NCBI RefSeq assembly: GCF_002943425.1
Contig: NZ_PTRA01000001.1
Location: forward strand, 1,984,001 to 2,048,000
Length of the DNA stretch: 64,000 bases
DNA from: Siphonobacter curvatus
Lineage (GTDB): Bacteria; Bacteroidota; Bacteroidia; Cytophagales; Spirosomataceae
Reading direction: 5' to 3'
Shown: piece after piece, positions 52,524 through 61,424 of the stretch
Numbering within the stretch: the stretch's first letter is position 1
Layout: every line of letters starts with the position of its first letter
The notes under the pieces: model-generated
Database searches by the model: none
What the model saw: only the letters and a program-made list of their open reading frames with translations
Told to the model about the DNA's origin: nothing
Translations under genes and position numbers: made by a program

Positions 52524-53405
52524 CTAGGCCTTGGGATGAGCCTGCTGGTAAGCCTCTTTGAGTTTCTCGATGGAATTGTGCGTATAGACCTGCGTGGCAG
52601 CCAGTGAACTATGACCCAGTAAATCTTTGATCGCGTTGAGGTCAGCTCCCCGGTTCAGCAGGTGCGTGGCAAAGCTGTGGCGTAGAACGTGCGGACTGCG
52701 TTTTTCCAGGGAAGAAACCAGCGTGAGGTATCGCTTGACAATCCGTTGAATCATAACCGGATAGGCTTTATTTCCCAAATCAGAAACAATGAGTACATCC
52801 TCACAGGAGCCATTGAAGGTTTCCTGCTTGAAGTTCTGGAACTGACGAATCAGTTTATACAAGGAAGCGGACAGTGGCAGGATCCGGTACTTGTTACGTT
52901 TACCCAGAACGGTTAGCGTACGCTCATACGCATCCAGGTCGGCATCCTTTAGTGTTATCAACTCGGTTAAACGCATGCCCGTTCCGTAGAGTAGTTCCAG
53001 AACGAGTTTATCCCGTACGCCGGTGAAATCGTCGGTGAAGGTAATGTCATCGAGCAAGGTCGTCATTTCCTGTTCCCGAACGAACGTAGGCAGCGTACGG
53101 TCCGTTTTTAATGCCTTGATTGACAGCATGGGGTCATTGGTAATGACGCGTTTTCGTAGCAGAAATCCGTAAAAAGTCCGTAACGTAGCGATTTTACGGT
53201 TAATCGAGCGGTTATCGAGTTTCTTTTCTGCCAGGCTTGCTACCCATGAACGGAGCATTTGAAAGTCTGCCTTTTCGGGAGCATCCAGTTCGTAACTCTC
53301 TAGGAGATACTGCGAGAGTTGTTCCATATCTGATCGGTACGCCGTCAGCGTATGTTCGCTCAATCGCTTTTCGTATTTAATATGTTGAAGAAAATAAGAG
53401 ACCAT
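52524..53405 (-). CDS. Tyrosine recombinase XerC/XerD
   Basis: The 293-residue protein is a full tyrosine recombinase. Catalytic residues: Arg145 (GTGMRLTEL), Lys169 (VLGKRNK), His239 and Arg242 (HVLRHSF), His265 (LLGHSSL) and the nucleophile Tyr274 (VYTHNS). SAM-like N-terminal domain (SEHTLTAYRSDMEQLSQYL). Length and absence of neighbouring phage genes fit chromosome-dimer resolution (dif site), not an element integrase. Which Xer is not clear, because only one of the pair is visible. It overlaps no other gene. Confidence 0.93.
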   Translation of the reverse strand: MVSYFLQHIKYEKRLSEHTLTAYRSDMEQLSQYLLESYELDAPEKADFQMLRSWVASLAEKKLDNRSINRKIATLRTFYGFLLRKRVITNDPMLSIKALKTDRTLPTFVREQEMTTLLDDITFTDDFTGVRDKLVLELLYGTGMRLTELITLKDADLDAYERTLTVLGKRNKYRILPLSASLYKLIRQFQNFKQETFNGSCEDVLIVSDLGNKAYPVMIQRIVKRYLTLVSSLEKRSPHVLRHSFATHLLNRGADLNAIKDLLGHSSLAATQVYTHNSIEKLKEAYQQAHPKA

Positions 53406-53576
53406 GGCCGTGCTAGTTACGAAATAGGCAATATACAGTGGTGACGTAAGGATTAAGTGAAAAGTAGAATAAATAATATTTTTTCATGATTGGGTGCAAT
53501 CGTTATAAAATCCTATAATTGAGTATGGTTCAGCTACTCCGCATGCCGTTAAGCCCACTAGATCAATAGCAAGCTC

Positions 53577-54353
53577 ATGAATACCTTGCAATACGAAGTT
53601 CGAAATCAAGTAGCCTACCTTACGATGCATCGCCCTGAGGTATATCATGCCTTAAGTCCTGAGCTACTGGGGGAATTAAACCAAGCCTTTAAACAAGCTG
53701 ATTCTGAAGAACGTATACGCGTAATCGTGTTAACAGGTTCCGGTTCCAAGGCTTTTTGTTCCGGGGGTGATTTAAAACTCGGAATAAAAGAGTCCGAGGG
53801 GATGGGCCAGATCTTACGGGAGCACTATATACCACTCATTCAAACCATGCGAAGGTTACCCAAACCGATCATTGCCCGCCTGAATGGGGTAGCGGTAGGA
53901 GCAGGGGCAGCCCTGGCACTGGCCTGCGACGTCCGGATAGCGGCTGATCATGCGAGTATGGCCCAGCTTTTTATTCAAATCGGACTGATTCCGGATGCGG
54001 GTACTACCTTTTTTCTACCTCGACTAGTAGGCCTTCAACAAGCGTTTGAATTAGCAAGTACGGGAAAGACACTAACGGCCGTGGAATGTCATCGGTGTGG
54101 GTTGGTGAATGAAGTAGTATCCGGCGGACAGCTGGATGAGTCGGTCAGTCGCTGGACAGAGTACTATGCCCAGGCTCCGACGTTAGCCATTGGTTATTTA
54201 AAACAACTGCTGAATGAATCTATGACCTCAACGCTGGATACCATGCTCAGCCGGGAAGCTGAATGTCAGGAACTACTGGGAAAGACCGAGGATGTAGCCG
54301 AGGGTTTAAGTGCTTTCCTGCAAAAGCGGAAGCCAAACTTCCAGGGAAAATAA
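53577..54353 (+). CDS. Enoyl-CoA hydratase/isomerase family protein (PaaG-like)
   Basis: The 258-residue crotonase-fold protein has the oxyanion-hole motifs FCSGGDLKLG and NGVAVGAGAALALACDVRI. The segment GLIPDAGTTFFLPRLVGLQQAFELA is the active-site helix, where PaaG-type enzymes carry Asp (IPDAG). A C-terminal helix (QKRKPNFQGK) closes the fold. It acts on acyl-CoA thioesters, by hydration or isomerisation, in fatty-acid or aromatic-acid degradation; no pathway partner is near, so substrate is open. Cytoplasmic. The terminator at 54360 follows. Confidence 0.9.
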   Translation: MNTLQYEVRNQVAYLTMHRPEVYHALSPELLGELNQAFKQADSEERIRVIVLTGSGSKAFCSGGDLKLGIKESEGMGQILREHYIPLIQTMRRLPKPIIARLNGVAVGAGAALALACDVRIAADHASMAQLFIQIGLIPDAGTTFFLPRLVGLQQAFELASTGKTLTAVECHRCGLVNEVVSGGQLDESVSRWTEYYAQAPTLAIGYLKQLLNESMTSTLDTMLSREAECQELLGKTEDVAEGLSAFLQKRKPNFQGK

Positions 54354-54359
54354 AAACAA

Positions 54360-54386
54360 AGAAGGTAGCTTCTGGCTACCTTCTCT
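54360..54386 (+). terminator. Terminator after the enoyl-CoA hydratase gene
   Basis: A 10-bp stem (AGAAGGTAGC / GCTACCTTCT) with a 5-nt loop, followed by CTAG, so it is only a weak T-run terminator. Confidence 0.65.
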
Positions 54387-55017
54387 AGTAAGGGATTAAT
54401 TCCTTATGCAGTAATCTCACGTCCTCTGAATAATCACTTACGTATCTGGGGGAAATAAATGACAACTAGTGAGGTTTGGGTAAACAATGGGGATAATTAT
54501 ACAAACCAGAGTCTTTTTTTGGTACGCCGTTTTGAAGCGATTTTATAATACGAATATCAAATACTAATTAATGAAAAAATCAAGCTTTTCGATCAACTGC
54601 ACATTTCAGGGGTTTTTCGGTAAAAAACGGACTTTTAAATAAAAAAATAAATGAAATTAACTTATAAAAACATAAGTATTTTTTTATCATTTTATCGGTT
54701 TGATGAGTTATTTTAATTTCAAGGGCCTGATTACGTTATGAGCATTTATAGAGATGAACAAAGAGTTTTTAAATAGATATTGTTTAAAATCAACGGTTTT
54801 TTTAGCTTGAACATTAATTGATAAATTATTTAAGTAAAAATTATTTTACTTTGTTAGGTAATAATATCTAGATTTGCCGTTAATGATGTATTTCGTTAAT
54901 ATTCTAGCAGGTTGTAGGGTTTTCGTAACATAATTTTTAGTAATATTCTGCAGAGCCCCATGTACCGTTCTGGAATAATGAATTCTAAAGAATGAGCCAC
55001 ACCACCTACCATGAAAA
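54387..55017. promoter_or_regulatory. Long AT-rich upstream region of the kinase operon
   Basis: About 630 bases with no credible gene, AT-rich (many A/T runs near 54640-54850). A TAGATTTG octamer at 54869-54876 fits the -7 consensus TAnnTTTG, and TTTG at 54850-54853 could be -33 with a short spacing. The start at 55018 overlaps the tiny frame ATG-AAA-AAT-GAT-AAG-TAA at 55011. Confidence 0.4.
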
Positions 55018-57504
55018 ATGATAAGTAAGAATCAAAAAAATGGATTGACCCCATCAATAATTACTAAACCGTCAATTAGTCAGATGATGGAAGACGTTAA
55101 TCAATCAGAAGAAAAATCGGGGGAAAAGGGTCTGCAAGCCGAAAAATCAGCTCCTGCGTCTCAAAACCCCCTTGCTCAGCAAGCCGCAGTCGTCCAGACC
55201 ACGACTGCAAAACCTATTGTATGGACTAGAAGTGATCAGCTTCCTTATGGCTTGTTGATTGAAAACGAGGCTAGAGAGATTGTTTATATTAATCAAAGTT
55301 ATTGCGATATTTTCGAGATAAAAGTTGCTGCTAATGCACTAATTGGACAAACCATTGATAAGATTTTTGAAGAACATATTAGTCGATTCGATATTGACGA
55401 AACGGCCTTAGAACAGCTTCGGGAATTTATTCCTAAACGTCAGATTGTTGAGAATTTTACGCTCCCTATTGCTGAAGATAAAGTGATCCGGATTGACTTT
55501 ATACCGCTGGATACAAAAGGTAGTGAAAACTGGCACGTGTGGAAATTTCAGATAAGTAATAAGAATTACGCTTCGCCTCAAAACTTAAAGGAAATTGAAG
55601 AGAATTACTGGTCGATTATTGAAAAGATGGACCTGGGTATATTAGAAGTCGATACGGAAGAACGAATCGTTAGAGCTCATGACCGTTTTTGCCGAATGGT
55701 AGGCTATACAAGTCAAGAATTAGTGGGAAAACATACCTCTGAGCTATTACTATTGGATGCGTATACTGACTTTGTGAATGCACAAAGTAAAACTCGTGTT
55801 GAAGGAAAAACCAGTAGTTACGAAATACCTTTACGTTGCAAAGATGGAAGCATTATTTGGGCAATTGTAAACGGAGCTCCTATTTACGATGCTGAAGGAA
55901 AAGTAGTTGGCTCTGTAGGAATTCATTACGATAATACTGAACGTAAAAGACTGCTCAATGATCTTGGATTGGCTAAGAAAGCTGCGGAAGCTGCACAACA
56001 CGCAGAAAAGCAATTTCTTGCTAATATGAGCCATGAAATTCGTACACCGCTGAATGCGATCATAGGCATGACGCATTTGCTTTACGATACACAGGTTAGT
56101 GCTGAACAGAAAGAATACTTAGAAATACTTCAATCTTCTTCCCGAATATTACAAAATTTATTAACGGATATTTTGGATATTTCTGCTCTGGAAAATGGTA
56201 CACTTCCCGTGCAGTTGAAAGAATTTGATATCAAAGGATTACTGACCGCCTTGCACCGGATCTATGAGTTACAAAATAATAAAAAGGACGTCGAGATATC
56301 TCTCAATATTGATCCAAATTTAGCTAGGCAAGTATATGGAAGTGAACGTCTGATTTATCAAATCGTGTCAAAGCTCCTAAACAATGCCTACAAGTTTACG
56401 GAACAGGGAAAGATTGAACTAAAAGTAAAGCAAGTACAGCAGACGAACGAAACCATTGCCATTCAATTTGAAATTCGGGATACCGGTGTCGGAATTGATG
56501 AGGATAAACTCGAAGTAATCTTTGAGAAGTTTAAACAACTGCCGAACGAAACCGGCTATAAATTTCAGGGGGCAGGGTTAGGTCTAGCTCTCGTCAAACA
56601 CCTGATCAATCTGCTTGGGGGGAGTATAACGGTGTATACGAAAAAAGGCGAGGGAACGCGATTTATCTTTCAATTACCGTTTAAGAAAATTAACTTTGTT
56701 AAATCGGAGTATCAAGTACCTACGGTGAATACTACTCAGAAGATCCTCGTGGTTGAGGATAATCTGATGAATCGCAAGTACGTAGGGGGGCTACTCGACA
56801 AATGGCATATATCCTATAAAATCGTTACGGACGGGCAGGAAGCCATTCGAATCATTGAGAACGAAAATTTTGATTTAATCCTGATGGATATTCAGATGCC
56901 ATTTTTAGATGGCTATGAAACGACCCTTATGATTAGATCTACTCAAAACATTAACCAAAACATTCCTATTGTAGCTCTCACTGCTTCGGCAATGCAAGAA
57001 CAGAAGGAACAAGCCCTGAAGGTGGGTATGACCGATTTCCTGGCTAAACCTTTTACCCCTAAACAACTTCTGGAGAAAATCTCAATGTATCTTTCTCCAT
57101 CAGATACGCACGAGATGGAAGAACAAAAATGGCAGTATCATCCGGAACTTGATAGTGTATACCTGCATGAATTATACGGCGAAGAATGGACGTATGCGTA
57201 CGAAATGTTCCAGACATTTCGCGATGAAGTGCTGCCCGAGTACACTCATTTAACCCCATTGGTCCAGCAACAGAACTGGGAATCATTAGCTAGAGAAGCA
57301 CATAAGCTTAATCCTCCCCTGGCTATGGTAGGCCTTACAAGCTTACAGAAGTACTTAAAATCCATTGAAGTTCAATTAACTCACGACAACAACCCTGAGG
57401 GCATACCTGAAAAAATTAACTTTTTTCAAACAGAATTAAGCCGTATGGCTATTATATTAGCCGAGGAAGTAAACAGGCTTGCCTTTAAAACCGCTGCCCA
57501 ATGA
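55018..57504 (+). CDS. Hybrid sensor histidine kinase/response regulator with Hpt domain
   Basis: The 828-residue protein has no TM helix, so it senses in the cytoplasm. Order: unstructured N-terminus, two PAS domains (about 70-180 and 190-315), HisKA with phospho-His339 (ANMSHEIRTPLNAIIGM), HATPase (RDTGVGIDEDKLEVIFEKF and GAGLGLALVKHLINLLGGS), a receiver with Asp624 (LMDIQMPFLDGYE), and a C-terminal Hpt domain with His762 (EAHKLNPPLAMVGL). The full relay His-Asp-His sits in one protein and probably passes phosphate to the neighbouring LytTR regulator, whose ATG overlaps its stop codon. The stimulus is not known. It is a polar-residue and Glu/Gln-rich N-terminus. Confidence 0.93.
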   Translation: MISKNQKNGLTPSIITKPSISQMMEDVNQSEEKSGEKGLQAEKSAPASQNPLAQQAAVVQTTTAKPIVWTRSDQLPYGLLIENEAREIVYINQSYCDIFEIKVAANALIGQTIDKIFEEHISRFDIDETALEQLREFIPKRQIVENFTLPIAEDKVIRIDFIPLDTKGSENWHVWKFQISNKNYASPQNLKEIEENYWSIIEKMDLGILEVDTEERIVRAHDRFCRMVGYTSQELVGKHTSELLLLDAYTDFVNAQSKTRVEGKTSSYEIPLRCKDGSIIWAIVNGAPIYDAEGKVVGSVGIHYDNTERKRLLNDLGLAKKAAEAAQHAEKQFLANMSHEIRTPLNAIIGMTHLLYDTQVSAEQKEYLEILQSSSRILQNLLTDILDISALENGTLPVQLKEFDIKGLLTALHRIYELQNNKKDVEISLNIDPNLARQVYGSERLIYQIVSKLLNNAYKFTEQGKIELKVKQVQQTNETIAIQFEIRDTGVGIDEDKLEVIFEKFKQLPNETGYKFQGAGLGLALVKHLINLLGGSITVYTKKGEGTRFIFQLPFKKINFVKSEYQVPTVNTTQKILVVEDNLMNRKYVGGLLDKWHISYKIVTDGQEAIRIIENENFDLILMDIQMPFLDGYETTLMIRSTQNINQNIPIVALTASAMQEQKEQALKVGMTDFLAKPFTPKQLLEKISMYLSPSDTHEMEEQKWQYHPELDSVYLHELYGEEWTYAYEMFQTFRDEVLPEYTHLTPLVQQQNWESLAREAHKLNPPLAMVGLTSLQKYLKSIEVQLTHDNNPEGIPEKINFFQTELSRMAIILAEEVNRLAFKTAAQ

Positions 57505-58205
57505 AATTAAAATGCGTTATTGTAGATGATGAGTTAATGGCTCGTCTCTCCCTTGAACGGTTGTGCGAAAAGCGAGAAGAGTTAGAGATTATTGGAATAT
57601 TTGATCAATCTACAGAAGGTTTAAATTTCTTAAGGGAGAAAATTGTAGATGTTCTTTTTCTGGATGTTGAAATGCCGGGATTGAATGGACTTGAGCTGTT
57701 AGATCAGTTATCGTACATGCCTTCAGTAATCCTTACAACGTCCAAGACAGAATATGCCTTTGATGCCTTTCAGTACCAGGTCACGGATTATTTGAAAAAG
57801 CCTATTTCGCTTCCTCGCTTCATGCAGGCCGTAGATAAGGTAATCGATAAAAAGACCGCGGTAAAAGCACCAGTGGCTCCCAAAAATACTGATCCTAATG
57901 AAATTTACGTAAAAACAGAAGGACGCTATATTCGCATTGAGTATGATAATATTCTTTACGTTGAAAACGTAGGTGACTATGTTAAAATTCGTACCAATCA
58001 AGGCTCGCATATTGTGTATGCAACCATGAAGAATTTGGAGGAAAAACTAAATCCTAAATTCTTTTTTCGCGTGCACCGTAGCTTTATTATCAACCTTTCT
58101 AAAATCGTTGATATTGAAGAAAGTAACTTGGTTATTGCGGATAAGGTCATACCGATCAGCCGGGCTAATAAACCTGAATTACTCGAGAAACTGAATATTC
58201 TGTAA
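57501..58205 (+). CDS. LytTR-family response regulator
   Basis: The 234-residue regulator has a receiver (Asp55 in FLDVEMPGLNGLELL; opening KCVIVDDELMARLSL) and a LytTR DNA-binding domain (IYVKTEGRYIRIEYDNILYVENVGDYVKIRT, then FFRVHRSFIINLSKI). Its ATG overlaps the TGA of the kinase gene (ATGA), so the two are translationally coupled and form one signalling pair. Targets are unknown. A strong terminator follows. In related bacteria LytTR pairs often control surface or behavioural traits. Confidence 0.95.
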   Translation: MKLKCVIVDDELMARLSLERLCEKREELEIIGIFDQSTEGLNFLREKIVDVLFLDVEMPGLNGLELLDQLSYMPSVILTTSKTEYAFDAFQYQVTDYLKKPISLPRFMQAVDKVIDKKTAVKAPVAPKNTDPNEIYVKTEGRYIRIEYDNILYVENVGDYVKIRTNQGSHIVYATMKNLEEKLNPKFFFRVHRSFIINLSKIVDIEESNLVIADKVIPISRANKPELLEKLNIL

Positions 58206-58224
58206 GAAATGATTACGATAGTAG

Positions 58225-58264
58225 CTAAAGCGGCGGATTGACGAAATCCGCCGCTTTAGTTTTA
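58225..58264. terminator. Bidirectional terminator
   Basis: A 14- to 15-bp stem (CTAAAGCGGCGGATT / AATCCGCCGCTTTAG) with a 5- to 6-nt loop and T-run, between the LytTR gene and the leftward Lrp gene. Confidence 0.88.
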
Positions 58265-58723
58265 GATACTATATCCAATGTTATGTTTGATTTCTTTTAA
58301 TACAAACGTGCTATTTAGGGTTCCAATATTTTCCAGCTTCGATAGTTTATACTTCACAAAATCGTGATAATCATTCAGGGACTTTAAATTGATTTTTAAC
58401 AGGAAATCAACTTGTCCAGCCATGTGGTAGCATTCCTGTACTTCCTCCAGATCCTGAATGGTCTGCTCAAATTTTTCAATGAACGCTTCATTGTGATAAC
58501 GCATGGAAACCTGGCAAAAAACGGTCACGGGTTGTCCAATCAGCGTTTTATCGAGTACCGCCACGTACTGTTTAATGTAGCCGAGGGATTCAAGCCGCTT
58601 GATGCGTTCGTAGACAGGTGAGATGGTAAGGTTTAGCTCGGCAGCCAATTCCTTGGTAGTCATTTTGGCATCCTGCTGAAGTAGACGAAGGAGGGTTTTG
58701 TCCAGCTCATCCAGATTTTCCAT
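58262..58723 (-). CDS. Lrp/AsnC family transcriptional regulator
   Basis: The 153-residue protein starts at ATG 58723 (MENLDELDKTLLRLLQQDAK), dropping an unsupported upstream extension. The N-terminal helix-turn-helix is KMTTKELAAELNLTISPVYERIKRLESLGYI and the C-terminal RAM domain has VFCQVSMRYHNEAF and AGQVDFLLKINLKSLNDYHDFV, which binds amino acids. It is divergent from the threonine dehydrogenase gene, so it probably controls threonine breakdown and may sense threonine, glycine or a related amino acid. Direct repeats at 58795 and 58825 are candidate operators. Confidence 0.92.
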   Translation of the reverse strand: MENLDELDKTLLRLLQQDAKMTTKELAAELNLTISPVYERIKRLESLGYIKQYVAVLDKTLIGQPVTVFCQVSMRYHNEAFIEKFEQTIQDLEEVQECYHMAGQVDFLLKINLKSLNDYHDFVKYKLSKLENIGTLNSTFVLKEIKHNIGYSI

Positions 58724-58794
58724 AGGGTGTTCGGGTATCAATTTTTTAACCGAAAAATTTTCTTCCACAAACCTAGTACGTATTTCGACAAAAG

Positions 58795-58838
58795 GGAATA
58801 TTTTCTTTAAAATGAACACTTGAAGGAATATTTTCTTT
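58795..58838. promoter_or_regulatory. Two direct repeats GGAATATTTTCTTT (30-bp spacing)
   Basis: Identical 14-mers at 58795-58808 and 58825-58838 lie in the divergent lrp-tdh region. A weaker copy (GAAAAATTTTCTTCC) lies at 58752-58766. The 30-bp spacing is about three helical turns, as expected for an Lrp array. Confidence 0.55.
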
Positions 58839-58875
58839 GTGATCGAAAATACTTCAATAAATATTGCTACAAATA

Positions 58876-58883
58876 TAGATTTG
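58876..58883 (+). promoter_or_regulatory. Candidate -7 box of the tdh-kbl operon (TAGATTTG)
   Basis: TAGATTTG matches the Bacteroidota -7 consensus TAnnTTTG, 81 bases before the tdh ATG. A good -33 TTTG at the expected distance is not seen. Confidence 0.3.
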
Positions 58884-58964
58884 TGTCGGAATCAGTGAGA
58901 AAAGCTTCCGAGCTTTGACCGGTTCCTCAAATGGTCGGCGTTTCACTTAATCATTTTCTGGCCT

Positions 58965-59921
58965 ATGGATACTATTCTTGTTATCGGAGCTAGTGGACAG
59001 ATCGGTACGGTTTTGGTCCAGCACCTTCAAAATCAGTACGGACTGAATCGCGTCATAGCCTCGGATTTGCGGATGCCGCAAGCATTTTCGGGAATTTTTG
59101 AATCACTCGATGCCACGAAAGCCGATGAACTGGCCGCCTTGGTACGTCGATATCGGGTAACGCAGATTTATCATTTAGCGGCGATCCTTTCGGCTAATGG
59201 AGAGGCCAATCCGATTCGGACTTGGGAGATCAACATGCAGACGGCTCTGAATGTACTGGAAGTAGCCCGTACACAGAACGTCTCTAAAGTATTTATTCCC
59301 AGTTCAATTGCGGTATTTGGCCCCAGTGCTCCGGCATTCGATACGCCCCAGCAAACGCAGCTTGATCCCACGACGGTATATGGCATCAGTAAAGTAGCGG
59401 CTGAAAACTGGATGCATTACTACCACGTGAAATATGGTCTTGATGTACGCTCGCTGCGGTATCCGGGGGTGATTAGTTACCAGTCGCAACCCGGCGGCGG
59501 TACCACCGATTACGCCGTTGCCATTTATCATCAGGCGGTACAAGGTCAGGATTTTACCTGTTTTCTGTCGGAGAATACGCGGCTGCCCATGATCTACATG
59601 GACGACGCCATTCGGGCCACGCTGGAATTGATGGAAGCCGAAAGCAGCCGGATTCGGGTGCGGACAGCCTACAACCTGGCGGGCCTAAGTTTTACACCCG
59701 CTGAAATAACGGCGGCCATTCAGAAATTTTTCCCGAATTTTCGAACGCAGTACGCTCCGGATTTCCGGCAACAAATTGCCGATTCCTGGCCCAAAACGAT
59801 TGATGATCAGGCTGCCCGTAACGATTGGGAATGGGCTCCGGCCTTTGATCTCTCCCGAATGACGGAAGAAATGATCCATCATCTTTCTGAATATTATCAG
59901 CCTTCACTTACGCAGGCGTAA
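58965..59921 (+). CDS. tdh: L-threonine 3-dehydrogenase (SDR-type)
   Basis: The 318-residue enzyme of the NAD-dependent epimerase/dehydratase (SDR) fold oxidises L-threonine to 2-amino-3-ketobutyrate. Diagnostic: VIGASGQIGT cofactor loop, YHLAAILSA, FIPSSIAVFGP and catalytic Tyr/Lys in TVYGISKVAAENW. The stretch LRYPGVISYQSQPGGGTTDYAV is typical of this branch of SDR Tdh. Encoded 12 bases upstream of kbl, which acts on the unstable product, so the two form one operon for threonine-to-glycine conversion. Lrp gene divergent. Confidence 0.9.
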   Translation: MDTILVIGASGQIGTVLVQHLQNQYGLNRVIASDLRMPQAFSGIFESLDATKADELAALVRRYRVTQIYHLAAILSANGEANPIRTWEINMQTALNVLEVARTQNVSKVFIPSSIAVFGPSAPAFDTPQQTQLDPTTVYGISKVAAENWMHYYHVKYGLDVRSLRYPGVISYQSQPGGGTTDYAVAIYHQAVQGQDFTCFLSENTRLPMIYMDDAIRATLELMEAESSRIRVRTAYNLAGLSFTPAEITAAIQKFFPNFRTQYAPDFRQQIADSWPKTIDDQAARNDWEWAPAFDLSRMTEEMIHHLSEYYQPSLTQA

Positions 59922-59933
59922 ACTTTTCGAGTT

Positions 59934-61124
59934 ATGTACGGAACGATTAAAGAAGAACTTCAGCAAGAGCTGGCTTCCATTCAGGAGGCGGGTTTGTATA
60001 AGAATGAACGCATCATTGTAACGCCGCAGTCGGCCGTGATCGCTACCTATAACGGACAGAATGTACTGAATTTCTGTGCGAACAATTACCTGGGCTTGTC
60101 CTCACACCCCTCGGTTATCGAAGCGGCTCATCAGACCGTCGATTCACACGGGTATGGCATGTCGTCAGTTCGGTTTATTTGCGGTACGCAGGATATTCAC
60201 AAAGAACTCGAAAAAGCTACGGCTGAGTTTGTGGGAGCCGAAGACTGCATTCTGTACGCAGCCGCATTTGATGCCAACGGTGGGGTGTTCGAACCCTTGC
60301 TGAATGAACAGGACGCAATCATTTCCGATGAATTGAATCACGCGTCCATTATCGACGGTATTCGTTTGTGCAAGGCAAAACGCTTTCGCTACAAGCACAA
60401 TAACATGGCCGATCTAGAAGAACAATTAAAAGCTGCAGCGGGATCGCGTCGCATTTTGATTGTTACGGATGGGGTATTTTCCATGGACGGAACCATTGCT
60501 CAACTCGACATCATCTGTGACCTAGCTGATCAGTACGGAGCCATGGTGATGGTGGATGAATCACACGCGAGTGGTTTTGTGGGCAAAACGGGACGGGGTA
60601 CGCCTGAGCACAAGAATGTTATGGGCCGGATCGACATCATCACCGGAACCTACGGAAAAGCCCTGGGTGGTGCATCGGGTGGTTTTACTGCGGCTCGCAA
60701 GGAAATTGTAGAGCTGTTACGTCAACGCTCACGTCCGTATTTGTTCTCGAATACGCTGGCCCCCGTGGTGGTAGGAGCCTCCCTGAAAGTGCTGGAGCTG
60801 TTACGGGCCTCAACCACGTTACGCGACAAGCTGGAAGAAAATACCCGTTTCTTCCGCGAAGCAATGACCACTGCGGGCTTTGACATTCTGCCCGGCGAAC
60901 ATCCCATTGTTCCCATCATGCTTTACGAGGCTCCGCTGGCTCAGCAGTTTGCGTCAAAATTGTTGGAAGAGGGTATTTACGTCATCGGCTTCTTTTACCC
61001 GGTAGTACCGCAGGGAAAAGCCCGGATCCGGGTACAAATTTCCGCCGGTCACGAACGCGAACACCTCGAAAAAGCCATTGCGGCGTTTACCAAAGTTGGT
61101 AAAGATTTGGGTGTGATTGAATAG
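59934..61124 (+). CDS. kbl: Glycine C-acetyltransferase (2-amino-3-ketobutyrate CoA ligase)
   Basis: The 396-residue PLP enzyme of the alpha-oxoamine synthase family cleaves 2-amino-3-ketobutyrate with CoA into glycine and acetyl-CoA. The PLP Lys is in [14 protein letters not shown], with [29 protein letters not shown] and [14 protein letters not shown] also conserved. The C-terminal region has [19 protein letters not shown]. The start ATG is at 59934, 12 bases after tdh. The length is as expected (about 395-400). Confidence 0.95.
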   Translation: MYGTIKEELQQELASIQEAGLYKNERIIVTPQSAVIATYNGQNVLNFCANNYLGLSSHPSVIEAAHQTVDSHGYGMSSVRFICGTQDIHKELEKATAEFVGAEDCILYAAAFDANGGVFEPLLNEQDAIISDELNHASIIDGIRLCKAKRFRYKHNNMADLEEQLKAAAGSRRILIVTDGVFSMDGTIAQLDIICDLADQYGAMVMVDESHASGFVGKTGRGTPEHKNVMGRIDIITGTYGKALGGASGGFTAARKEIVELLRQRSRPYLFSNTLAPVVVGASLKVLELLRASTTLRDKLEENTRFFREAMTTAGFDILPGEHPIVPIMLYEAPLAQQFASKLLEEGIYVIGFFYPVVPQGKARIRVQISAGHEREHLEKAIAAFTKVGKDLGVIE

Positions 61125-61164
61125 GTTAGATTGCATTTGTATAGCCCCGCATTGCATACGGGAG

Positions 61165-61226
61165 TATTTATATTAAATCCCTGCGGGGTTGGTGCCTACC
61201 AACCCCGCAGGGATTTAATATAAATA
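61165..61226. repeat. 29-bp perfect inverted repeat (REP-like/terminator hairpin)
   Basis: Arm 61165-61193 (TATTTATATTAAATCCCTGC, then GGGGTTGGT) pairs perfectly with 61198-61226 across a 4-nt loop (GCCT). The core ...CCCTGCGGGGTTGGT... has the look of a dispersed REP-like element. It may also terminate tdh-kbl. Confidence 0.85.
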
Positions 61227-61227
61227 T

Positions 61228-61246
61228 CCATGGGTACCACCCATGG
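61228..61246. repeat. Short palindrome CCATGGGT-ACC-ACCCATGG
   Basis: An 8-bp perfect inverted repeat with a 3-nt loop, directly after the 29-bp hairpin. It could be part of the same element. Confidence 0.7.
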
Positions 61247-61328
61247 ACGCCTTTCCGGATACCAGTACGACGTCAATAATCAATTGAAAAAGAGAAAGTT
61301 AATTGGTTGAAAGAAATATAATTTGTAA

Positions 61329-61424
61329 AACTATCAACTATCAACTATCAACTATCAACTATCAACTATCAACTATCAACTATCAACTATCAACTATCAA
61401 CTATCAACTATCAACTATCAACTA
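61329..61424 (+). repeat. Heptamer tandem array AACTATC, 13 copies
   Basis: Thirteen uninterrupted copies of AACTATC run from 61329 to 61419, with a partial copy to 61424. The array ends at the stop codon of the Nudix gene (read from the minus strand). Period 7 can alter spacing by non-multiples of 3. Confidence 0.95.

Larger units (their letters stand above)
61125..61421. other. Repeat-rich non-coding gap after kbl
   Basis: The 300-base gap has no gene. It contains a 29-bp perfect hairpin, a short palindrome and a heptamer array (separate entries), together taking up about half of it. Confidence 0.7.

Noticed and set aside
52524-53405. Recombinase considered as an integron or phage integrase
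   Set aside because: Length and motifs fit a housekeeping Xer, and no att sites, phage genes or tRNA are near.
61329-61424. Heptamer array considered as a CRISPR array
   Set aside because: There are no spacers; the unit is an exact 7-base tandem repeat.
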